A DNA stretch of 64,000 nt, taken from Bacillus methanolicus MGA3. GTDB taxonomy: Bacteria > Bacillota > Bacilli > Bacillales > Cytobacillaceae. Positions 55,675 to 64,000 of this stretch are shown here, piece by piece. Under the pieces are notes generated by a model. The model saw only the letters and a program-made list of their open reading frames with translations, was not told the DNA's origin and made no database searches. Made by a program: the position numbers and the translations under genes. How positions within the stretch are numbered: position 1 is the stretch's first letter; each line of letters starts with the position of its first letter. The stretch is taken from the NCBI RefSeq assembly GCF_000724485.1, contig NZ_CP007739.1, positions 976,843 through 1,040,842 on the forward strand. The letters run 5' to 3'.

Positions 55675-56130
55675 ATGAAATTACGCGAACCAATGCCTGA
55701 GTTGACCGGTGCAACAGCATGGTTAAATGGAGAAGTTACAAGGGAACAGCTTATAGGTGAAAAACCTACACTAATTCACTTCTGGTCAATCAGCTGCCAT
55801 TTATGCAAAGAAGCAATGCCTCAAGTAAATCAATTTCGAGATGAATATAAAGACAAACTAAATGTTGTTGCTGTCCATATGCCACGTTCCGAAAATGATC
55901 TAGATATTGAAGATATTAAAAAAGTAGCAGCGGAGCATGGAATCACCCAGCCAATTTTCGTTGACAGCGAGCTTAAGTTAGCAGATGCATTTGAAAATCA
56001 ATATGTTCCAGCGTATTATGTATTTGATAAAGACGGGAACCTTCGCCACTATCAAGCTGGCGGAAGCGGAATGAAAATGCTTGAGAAACGTGTAAATCGT
56101 GTCTTGAGTGAAACTGAACAAAGCGCATAG
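55675..56130 (+). CDS. ykuV: thiol-disulfide oxidoreductase YkuV
   Basis: A 151-residue thioredoxin-fold protein with active site Cys41-His-Leu-Cys44 in SISCHLCKEAMPQ. It lacks a signal peptide and so is cytoplasmic, like B. subtilis YkuV, to which it is nearly identical in motif regions (THWS-type segment PTLIHFWSISC; YVPAYYVFDKDG). ATG 55675 is chosen because AAGGAG lies nine bases upstream. Confidence 0.95.
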   Translation: MKLREPMPELTGATAWLNGEVTREQLIGEKPTLIHFWSISCHLCKEAMPQVNQFRDEYKDKLNVVAVHMPRSENDLDIEDIKKVAAEHGITQPIFVDSELKLADAFENQYVPAYYVFDKDGNLRHYQAGGSGMKMLEKRVNRVLSETEQSA

Positions 56131-56131
56131 T

Positions 56132-56163
56132 AAAGATTGGTCTATTGGCCAATCTTTTTTTAT
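56132..56163 (+). terminator. terminator of ykuV
   Basis: AAGATTGG and CCAATCTT form a stem around TCTATTGG, followed by six or more Ts. Confidence 0.88.
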
Positions 56164-56236
56164 ACTGTGCATTTGATGTAACTTTTAATAAGGTGCAACG
56201 TCTCAGTATGTAAAGAATGAAGGGACGTGGCGATAA

Positions 56237-57145
56237 ATGAAGTTAAGGTGGTTTTTTTATCTGTTTGTTTTTCTTATTCTCATACTCACCGGCTGCAGCA
56301 GCAAAAGTGTCGAGAGAAAAAGTGTCGAAAACAGTAATATCGAATCAACAGGTTCCAATACTATGTCAAGTCGCGATATTGGCAATAAGGAGAAGGGAGA
56401 AGAAACTGCAGAAACAATAGGTGAAGAAACAAACAACAATCAAACTTTGGCGGCAACAGATCGTAAGGTTATTTATCATGCGGAGTTGAATCTAAGTGTT
56501 AAAAATTTTAATAAAGCCCAAGCGTCAATTGAAGAAAAGGCTAAAAAATTTGGAGGCTATATCGTTGATTCAAATGTCTATCGTGACGGAGAAGGACATG
56601 TAGAAGGTACGTTAACGCTTAGAATCCCTCAAGATAAGTTTGATGCATTTCTGAAAGATGCAGAAAGAGAGGCTGTTGAAGTTCTGTCACGCCATGTCAG
56701 CGGCCAAGATGTAACAGAAGAATATGTAGATTTGGAGTCAAGATTGCGGTCAAAAAAAGCGGTCGAAGAACGTCTGATTACTTTTATGAAAAATGCTCAG
56801 AAGACGGATGATTTATTGAAGATCTCTACTGATTTATCAAAAGTTCAGGAGGAAATCGAACAATTAACAGGGAAAATAAGATATTTTCAGAACCAGACTG
56901 TTTTTTCTACAGTTTCAATTACTTTAAATGAGAACAAAATTGTTATTCCTGAAATTAAAAAAGAGGATTTGAATACTTGGGAAAGAACAAAAAAACAATT
57001 TGCCGAAAGCTTAAATCTTCTCTTAACAGCATTTTCCGGAATGACAGTCTTTATATTCGGAAACTTGCCAATTTTATTGTTGATCGTGTTAGCAGGAGTA
57101 TGTGTTTATTTGATGGTGAAAAAATATAAGAGGAAAAGCAAATAA
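56237..57145 (+). CDS. DUF4349 lipoprotein
   Basis: A 302-residue envelope protein. A signal peptide with lipobox ILTGC (Cys near 20) is followed by a Ser/Glu/Asn-rich linker, then the DUF4349 domain (about 75-250: VIYHAELNLSVKNFNKAQ, GHVEGTLTLRIPQDKFDAF, coiled coil with LRSKKAVEERL), and a C-terminal transmembrane helix (about 270-295) ending in basic residues. Function unknown. It shares a terminator with rnjA, which converges on it. Confidence 0.85.
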   Translation: MKLRWFFYLFVFLILILTGCSSKSVERKSVENSNIESTGSNTMSSRDIGNKEKGEETAETIGEETNNNQTLAATDRKVIYHAELNLSVKNFNKAQASIEEKAKKFGGYIVDSNVYRDGEGHVEGTLTLRIPQDKFDAFLKDAEREAVEVLSRHVSGQDVTEEYVDLESRLRSKKAVEERLITFMKNAQKTDDLLKISTDLSKVQEEIEQLTGKIRYFQNQTVFSTVSITLNENKIVIPEIKKEDLNTWERTKKQFAESLNLLLTAFSGMTVFIFGNLPILLLIVLAGVCVYLMVKKYKRKSK

Positions 57146-57147
57146 AA

Positions 57148-57179
57148 AAGCCAGCGCACAAATGCTGGCTTTTTTTATT
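57148..57179. terminator. bidirectional terminator between the DUF4349 gene and rnjA
   Basis: AAAAAGCCAGC and GCTGGCTTTTT form a stem with A and T tracts on either side. Confidence 0.88.
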
Positions 57180-58845
57180 AAACTTCCATAATAATCGGCA
57201 GGATCATTGGCCTACGTTTTGTTTTTTCATATAGGAACGGTGCAAGTGTATCAGTAATTTCATTCTTGATTTCTGACCATAGTGTTGTTTTTCTTTCCAT
57301 TACTTTATTAAGATGTTTTGTAATTAATGTTTGGGCATCATTGATAAGGTCACCCGACTCCCTCATATAGACGAAACCGCGTGAAATAATATCAGGACCG
57401 GCAGCAATTTTAAAATCTTTCATATTAATGCTGACAACAACAACAACCAGTCCTTCTTCAGATAAAATTCTGCGATCTCTTAAAACAATATTTCCTATAT
57501 CGCCGACACCGCTCCCGTCAATATACACAGAACCTGAAGGGATTTTTCCAGCTACTCTTGCTTCGTCTTGGCTTAAAGCAAGAACTTCACCGTTGTCCAT
57601 AATAAAGCAGTTTTCCTCAGGTACTCCGCAATCCACAGCGAGTTTTACATGCATTTTCTGCATCCGGTATTCTCCGTGGATCGGCATAAAGAATTTAGGC
57701 TTCATTAAGCGCAGCATTAATTTTTGTTCTTCTTGTCCACCATGGCCTGATGTATGAATGTCATTTAACGAACCATGGATAACCTCCGCTCCGGCTCGGT
57801 AAAGAAGGTTGATTGTTCTGCTAACGCTTATCGTATTCCCCGGGATTGGAGAAGAAGAGAAGACAACTGTATCTCCCGGAATAATTTGTATTTGACGGTG
57901 TGTGCCATTGGCAATTCGTGAAAGGGCAGCCATTGGCTCTCCCTGGCTTCCTGTACAAAGAATAGTTACTTGGTTCGCAGGAAGTCGATTAATGTGCTGT
58001 GCATCGATAAACGTATCTTTAGGCGCACGGATATAGCCTAAATCTCTGCCGATCTCAATTGCTGCCTCCATGCTTCGTCCAAATACAGCGATTTTCCTGC
58101 CATTCATGACAGCCGCTTCTGTTACTTGTTGAAGACGATGGATGTTTGATGCAAACGTCGCAAAAATGATGCGGCCATCTACTTTTCGGAAGATGTCTTG
58201 AATGCTTTCTCCGACGCGACGTTCTGACATAGTGAAATTTGGTATTTCACTATTGGTACTGTCAGAGAGCAAGCACAAGACTCCCTCTTTACCGATTTCA
58301 GCCATTTTTGTTAAATTAGCAGGTTCGCCAACTGGAGTAAAATCAAATTTAAAATCGCCTGTGTGAACGATTTGACCTGGAGGCGTTTTAACGACAATTC
58401 CGTATGAATCAGGTATGCTGTGGGTCGTTCGGAAAAATGTAACCGAAGTTTTGCGGAACTTAATGACGTCATCTTCTTTAATTTCAAAAAGCTTTGCATT
58501 TCTAAGAAGTCCATGTTCTTCCAGTTTGTTTTTTATTAAGCCTAATGCCAATTTTCCGCCGTAAATTGGAATATTTATTTCTCTGAGCAGGTATGGAATT
58601 CCACCTATATGGTCTTCGTGTCCATGTGTAACGAAAAGGCCTTTAATTTTGTCTTCGTTCTTAATAAGGTATGTGTAGTCAGGTATGACGTAATCGATAC
58701 CCAGTAATTCGTCTTCAGGAAACTTGATCCCAGCATCAATAAGGATGATTTCATCCTGAAACTGAACCGCATACGTATTTTTGCCGATCTCCCCAAGTCC
58801 TCCAAGGGCAAACACGGCAGTTTGATCATTTTTTACAAATTTCAT
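57178..58845 (-). CDS. rnjA: ribonuclease J1
   Basis: A 555-residue metallo-beta-lactamase/beta-CASP ribonuclease with 5'-3' exo- and endonuclease activity, central to mRNA decay and RNA maturation in Bacillus. The motif THGHEDH (His74, His76, Asp78, His79) binds the two zincs; HTGDFKFD and IHGEYRMQ follow in the beta-CASP part. The start lies three bases after the rpoY stop, with GGAG inside the rpoY end, so translation is coupled. Confidence 0.97.
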   Translation of the reverse strand: MKFVKNDQTAVFALGGLGEIGKNTYAVQFQDEIILIDAGIKFPEDELLGIDYVIPDYTYLIKNEDKIKGLFVTHGHEDHIGGIPYLLREINIPIYGGKLALGLIKNKLEEHGLLRNAKLFEIKEDDVIKFRKTSVTFFRTTHSIPDSYGIVVKTPPGQIVHTGDFKFDFTPVGEPANLTKMAEIGKEGVLCLLSDSTNSEIPNFTMSERRVGESIQDIFRKVDGRIIFATFASNIHRLQQVTEAAVMNGRKIAVFGRSMEAAIEIGRDLGYIRAPKDTFIDAQHINRLPANQVTILCTGSQGEPMAALSRIANGTHRQIQIIPGDTVVFSSSPIPGNTISVSRTINLLYRAGAEVIHGSLNDIHTSGHGGQEEQKLMLRLMKPKFFMPIHGEYRMQKMHVKLAVDCGVPEENCFIMDNGEVLALSQDEARVAGKIPSGSVYIDGSGVGDIGNIVLRDRRILSEEGLVVVVVSINMKDFKIAAGPDIISRGFVYMRESGDLINDAQTLITKHLNKVMERKTTLWSEIKNEITDTLAPFLYEKTKRRPMILPIIMEV

Positions 58846-58848
58846 AAA

Positions 58849-59061
58849 TTATTCAATCTCCAATACTTTAAAGTCTTCTTTTTGTTGTTCATATTCTAGA
58901 AAAGCTCCCGAAATAGGTTGTATAAATTCAATGTTTATATCCCGGTCTGCTAGTTTAGAACGAACATCTCTTTCTGATTCAGCTTCAATATAAAGAGTTT
59001 TTGTTTTTTCCCTTACTGGCACTTGGGTCATTGATTCCTGATAGAATACTTTGAAAATCAT
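58849..59061 (-). CDS. rpoY: RNA polymerase epsilon subunit
   Basis: A 70-residue protein matching the YkzG/RpoY family: [20 protein letters not shown] and the acidic C-terminal tail. It binds core RNA polymerase near the active-site cleft. AAGGAGAG lies upstream. It forms a conserved two-gene operon with rnjA. Confidence 0.96.
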   Translation of the reverse strand: MIFKVFYQESMTQVPVREKTKTLYIEAESERDVRSKLADRDINIEFIQPISGAFLEYEQQKEDFKVLEIE

Positions 59062-59254
59062 TTAAATTCTCTCCTTACTCCAAAATAACTTTTTTATTAT
59101 ATATAAAAATAAAGTGTATTTCATTATTTTTAACCGGTATGTCACTAAAATCAGGAAAAATTTAGATTATAAGTGAAAAGTATGTAAACAACTGATTATC
59201 AATTTACAATAAGGAAGGAGCCCTTCGCAAGCTTGAAGGGCTCAAAAAAACATT

Positions 59255-59326
59255 TTAGGCAATTGATTTTTTACGAAGCAATTCTTTCCACTGTTTTAAA
59301 AGCTTTTTTCTGAGCTTCTTTAACAT
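59255..59326 (-). CDS. candidate 23-residue cationic amphipathic peptide
   Basis: An ATG at 59326 follows AAGGAG at nine bases and encodes a 23-residue peptide with the pattern LKKLRKKLLKQWKELLRKK, which would form a strongly amphipathic, basic helix. The stop is followed by a hairpin GAGCCCTTC/GAAGGGCTC (59219-59243). It is too short for standard gene finders. I do not recognise a family. The binding site and the lack of rare composition breaks support translation, but no proof is visible. Confidence 0.5.
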   Translation of the reverse strand: MLKKLRKKLLKQWKELLRKKSIA

Positions 59327-59544
59327 AGTGGATCAACTCCTTACTACTTATTTTAAACAATCCTTGTCCAAAGTAAAGCAATCAAGGAAAATGTTTAAAA
59401 AGAATACTTTTTAATAAGGGCGCTTTTTATTATATTATATGATAAATTATTGCTTTTTTTCATGGGGAAAACTGGAAAAGATTTGTAAATATTCGTAGTG
59501 CTAAAGAACCGGTCATCCCAGTTCTTTACTTAAATAGAAGATTA

Positions 59545-60099
59545 TTATCGTTCGATTGGGATTGCGTTTTCAATTGGCTTAAAAGGATCTTGTTTATCAA
59601 TATGATCATAAAACATAATGCCGTTCAAATGATCGATTTCATGCTGAAACACAATAGCCGGCAAACCTCTTAATCGCAGTTTGACTTCATTTCCTTCAAT
59701 ATCAAAACCTTTTACGGTAACGCGGGCATATCTTGGCACATAACCTGGGATGGATTCGTCAACAGACAGGCATCCTTCTCCAGATGTTAAATAAGCCCTC
59801 TCAACAGAATGGCTTACGATTTTAGGATTGAATAGAGCATAACTGTAAAGAGTCCCTTTTTCGTCATGGACATGGACAGCGATCATACGCTTTGAAACAT
59901 TTATTTGCGGTGCGGCAAGACCAATCCCTGGCCTCAAGCCATACTTTTCTGAAATTTCCGGGTTTTGGCTGTTTTTTACATATTCCAATAAGCTTTTTAA
60001 TATACGTTTATCCTCATCTGACGGAGGCAATGTAACTTCTTCAGCAACTTTTCGTAAAGTTGGATGCCCGTCACGGATGATGTCTTCCATCGTAATCAT
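59545..60099 (-). CDS. def: peptide deformylase
   Basis: A 184-residue type II peptide deformylase (B. subtilis YkrB/DefB-like) that removes formyl groups from nascent proteins. Metal motifs: [16 protein letters not shown] with Cys110, and HEIDH with His153, Glu154 and His157. The type II insertion is present between residues 65 and 80. The ATG at 60099 follows GGAGTG and gives the expected M-I-T-M-E start; 60126 is too far upstream. Confidence 0.97.
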   Translation of the reverse strand: MITMEDIIRDGHPTLRKVAEEVTLPPSDEDKRILKSLLEYVKNSQNPEISEKYGLRPGIGLAAPQINVSKRMIAVHVHDEKGTLYSYALFNPKIVSHSVERAYLTSGEGCLSVDESIPGYVPRYARVTVKGFDIEGNEVKLRLRGLPAIVFQHEIDHLNGIMFYDHIDKQDPFKPIENAIPIER

Positions 60100-60194
60100 A
60101 GTTACACACTCCTTATGGCTCTGCAATACATGTATAAGCAGCTCTTTGCTAGTAAGTACGATTTTAGTCTAACAAAGAAGGGAAAAAAAGTTAA

Positions 60195-60232
60195 CAAAAA
60201 AAGAAGATGTTAAAAACACCTTCTCATTTCTA
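60195..60232 (-). terminator. terminator of the YjcZ-type gene
   Basis: Read on the minus strand, AGAAGGTGT and ACATCTTCT form a stem with a TTTTTA loop, followed by seven Ts. Confidence 0.75.
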
Positions 60233-60252
60233 ACTCCTCGTGCTCTCCGCTT

Positions 60253-60384
60253 TTAGTAGTTCCAGCAGGCACAGCCAACGATGATGAGGAGAATAAATAA
60301 AACTACGATTAACGCAAATCCTTTTCCGTATCCGTGGCAGGAACTTGGATAACAACCATAACCGTATCCACCATAACCGTACAT
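60253..60384 (-). CDS. YjcZ-family small spore-associated membrane peptide
   Basis: A 43-residue peptide: a Gly/Tyr-rich N-terminus ([10 protein letters not shown]) followed by one membrane helix [20 protein letters not shown]. This is the YjcZ/sporulation peptide pattern common in Bacillus. GGGAGG is eight bases before the ATG at 60384; the longer ORF to 60516 is not needed. Confidence 0.88.
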   Translation of the reverse strand: MYGYGGYGYGCYPSSCHGYGKGFALIVVLFILLIIVGCACWNY

Positions 60385-62251
<1,867 letters not shown>

Positions 62252-62254
62252 GCC

Positions 62255-63232
62255 ATGGCGCAAATGACAATGATTCAAGCAATCACGGATGCGTTACGCA
62301 CGGAAATGAGAAATGATCCGAATGTATTAGTTTTCGGTGAAGATGTGGGCGTAAACGGCGGTGTTTTCCGTGCAACAGAAGGCCTTCAGCAAGAATTTGG
62401 CGAAGACCGTGTGTTTGATACGCCGCTGGCTGAATCCGGAATCGGCGGATTAGCAATTGGTCTTAGTTTACAAGGCTTCCGTCCGGTGCCTGAAATTCAG
62501 TTTTTCGGTTTTGTTTACGAGGTAATGGATTCTATTAGCGGTCAAATGGCCAGAATGCGTTATCGTTCCGGAGGCCGGTACAATGCCCCGATTACTATTC
62601 GTTCGCCTTTTGGAGGCGGGGTGCATACTCCGGAGCTTCATGCTGATAGCTTAGAAGGCTTAGTAGCACAGCAGCCAGGTTTAAAAGTTGTCATCCCTTC
62701 AACTCCTTATGATGCGAAAGGTTTATTAATTTCTGCTATACGTGATAACGATCCGGTTATTTTTCTTGAGCATATGAAATTATACCGTTCTTTCCGTCAG
62801 GAAGTACCTGAAGAGGAATACACAATTCCTTTAGGTAAAGCAGATATTAAACGGGAAGGTTCTGATTTATCAATTATTACTTATGGGGCAATGGTGCATG
62901 AATCCCTAAAAGCTGCTGAAGAACTTGAAAAAGAAGGCTACTCCGCAGAAGTGATTGATTTGCGTACAATTGTTCCACTTGATATTGAGACAATAATTTC
63001 TTCAGTGGAAAAAACTGGCCGTGCGATCGTTGTGCAGGAAGCACAAAAACAAGCAGGTATTGCAGCAAATGTTGTCGCAGAAATCAATGACCGTGCCATC
63101 CTAAGCCTGGAAGCGCCAGTATTGCGAGTAACAGCTCCTGATACAGTATACCCGTTCCCTCAAGCGGAATCTGTCTGGCTTCCAAACTATAAAGACATCA
63201 TTGAAACGGCGAAAAAAGTTTTGACTTTTTGA
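62255..63232 (+). CDS. pdhB: pyruvate dehydrogenase E1 component, beta subunit
   Basis: A 325-residue subunit. [18 protein letters not shown] at the N-terminus contributes to cofactor binding; [20 protein letters not shown] and the C-terminal transketolase domain ([15 protein letters not shown]) follow. It starts three bases after the pdhA stop with AAGGAG inside the pdhA end. Standard length. Confidence 0.97.
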   Translation: MAQMTMIQAITDALRTEMRNDPNVLVFGEDVGVNGGVFRATEGLQQEFGEDRVFDTPLAESGIGGLAIGLSLQGFRPVPEIQFFGFVYEVMDSISGQMARMRYRSGGRYNAPITIRSPFGGGVHTPELHADSLEGLVAQQPGLKVVIPSTPYDAKGLLISAIRDNDPVIFLEHMKLYRSFRQEVPEEEYTIPLGKADIKREGSDLSIITYGAMVHESLKAAEELEKEGYSAEVIDLRTIVPLDIETIISSVEKTGRAIVVQEAQKQAGIAANVVAEINDRAILSLEAPVLRVTAPDTVYPFPQAESVWLPNYKDIIETAKKVLTF

Positions 63233-63255
63233 TTAAACTATTTGTGATGGAAAGA

Positions 63256-63282
63256 AAAGGGGCATGAATTGATTGCCCCTGT
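63256..63282 (+). promoter_or_regulatory. hairpin in the pdhB-pdhC gap
   Basis: AGGGGCA (63258-63264) pairs with TGCCCCT (63274-63280). No T run follows, so it is more likely an RNA processing or stability element than a terminator. Confidence 0.4.
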
Positions 63283-63340
63283 GTACGAAATATAACGAAG
63301 CTGCAAATCAAGCAACGTAAACATAGGAGAGTGATTCCAA

Positions 63341-64000
63341 GTGGCATTTGAATTTAAATTGCCTGACATTGGTGAAGGTATTCATGAAGGTGAAATCGTC
63401 AAGTGGTTTGTAAAGCCAGGTGACAAAGTTCAGGAAGATGACGTTTTATGTGAAGTACAAAATGATAAAGCAGTAGTAGAAATTCCTTCTCCGGTTGCAG
63501 GTACGGTTGAAAAAATATTAGTTGAAGAAGGTACTGTGGCTACTGTCGGACAAGTTTTGATCACTTTCGATGCTCCGGGCTATGAGAATTTGAAATTTAA
63601 AGGCGACGAAAGTGTAGAAGAAGTGCCAAAGAAAAATGAAAAGACAGAAGCTCAAGCACAAACAAGCTCAGAATCCGGACAGGATGTTAAAAAAGATGCA
63701 AATAGGGAAGAATCAAAAGGTGCAGTTAAAGCAGAGTCTCCTGTTAAGACAGAGGTCGATCCTAACCGTCGTGTGATCGCAATGCCTTCTGTTCGCAAAT
63801 ATGCCCGCGACAATGGTGTTGATATTCGTCTTGTTGCTGGTTCCGGTAAAAACGGACGTATCTTAAAAGAAGATATTGATGCATTCTTAAAAGGCGGTCA
63901 GGTTAAAGATGAAACACTGAAAGCGGATCAAGATCAAACAGTTAAACCACAAATAGAAGCAAATGCAGCACCGGCACCAGCTGTTCCACAAGGTCAATAT
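63341..64000 (+). CDS. pdhC: dihydrolipoamide acetyltransferase (E2) of pyruvate dehydrogenase, 3' end outside the window
   Basis: 220 codons are present. Residues ~1-80 form a lipoyl domain with the lipoylated Lys43 in VQNDKAVVE. An Ala/Pro/Glu-rich linker follows, then the E1/E3-binding domain (about 140-178, [23 protein letters not shown]) and the beginning of a second linker. The catalytic core is cut off by the window end. GTG at 63341 is the start, with AGGAGAG upstream. Confidence 0.96.
   Translation, partial: MAFEFKLPDIGEGIHEGEIVKWFVKPGDKVQEDDVLCEVQNDKAVVEIPSPVAGTVEKILVEEGTVATVGQVLITFDAPGYENLKFKGDESVEEVPKKNEKTEAQAQTSSESGQDVKKDANREESKGAVKAESPVKTEVDPNRRVIAMPSVRKYARDNGVDIRLVAGSGKNGRILKEDIDAFLKGGQVKDETLKADQDQTVKPQIEANAAPAPAVPQGQY

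Overview
The window reads as a chromosomal segment from an endospore-forming, low-GC member of the Bacillaceae. The evidence is AT-rich sequence, strong AGGAGG-type ribosome binding sites, frequent TTG and GTG starts, spore genes (an alpha/beta SASP, a YjcZ-type peptide, Spo0E and two phosphorelay-type kinases), SAM-I riboswitches and CtsR operators. Gene order follows the Bacillus subtilis ykr-ykv-yku-pdh region (ykrP, kinE, ogt, mtn genes, spo0E, kinD, mhqR, clpE, ykvI, ykvS, ptsHI, ykwC, patA, cheV, ykyB, ykuE, ykuI, ykuJ, ykuL, ccpC, dapH, dapL, ykuU, ykuV, rnjA, rpoY, def, pdhABC). The genus cannot be fixed from this sequence alone. Gene names rest on recalled family sequences and this shared order, not on a database search.

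Layout. 1-4.5 kb: a lysine-rich partial protein, a spore protein, a broken small gene, a radical SAM protein and an acyltransferase. 4.7-8.7 kb: a chemoreceptor, a PAS histidine kinase and Ogt. 8.7-15.8 kb: the methionine salvage cluster (mtnK, mtnU, mtnE, mtnWXBD) with two SAM riboswitches; mtnA is not here. 15.8-17.6 kb: a frameshifted IS1182-type element. 17.7-21.7 kb: spo0E, a KinD-like kinase coupled to an MFS transporter, and mhqR. 21.7-25.4 kb: an M3 peptidase, then a group IIC intron, inserted just past its terminator, whose reverse transcriptase carries a nonsense codon. 25.4-28.9 kb: clpE with a duplicated CtsR-controlled promoter, and ykvI. 29-35.4 kb: lipoproteins, a CPBP protease, small proteins, ptsHI and an SDR. 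35.5-44 kb: ykwC, patA, RDD and MFS proteins, cheV, ykyB and a GGDEF-EAL protein. 44-52.6 kb: ykuE, a C39 peptidase, ykuI, redox and MBL proteins, ykuJ, the c-di-AMP receptor gene ykuL, an MFS pump and ccpC. 52.7-64 kb: dapH-dapL, ykuU, ykuV, a DUF4349 lipoprotein, rnjA/rpoY, def and pdhA-pdhB-pdhC (pdhC runs off the end).

Together the genes cover inputs to the sporulation phosphorelay, methionine salvage under SAM control, lysine/diaminopimelate synthesis by the acetylase route (dapH, patA, dapL), PTS phosphotransfer, cyclic dinucleotide signalling and central carbon entry through pyruvate dehydrogenase.

The most unusual structure is a family of about 105-125 bp palindromic repeats with GGGTCTGACCC cores (six copies). 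All lie against the 3' ends of genes, and their ends resemble the terminal repeats of the resident IS1182-type element. With the IS and the group IIC intron, this gives three kinds of mobile DNA sitting at gene 3' ends or terminators in one 64-kb segment.
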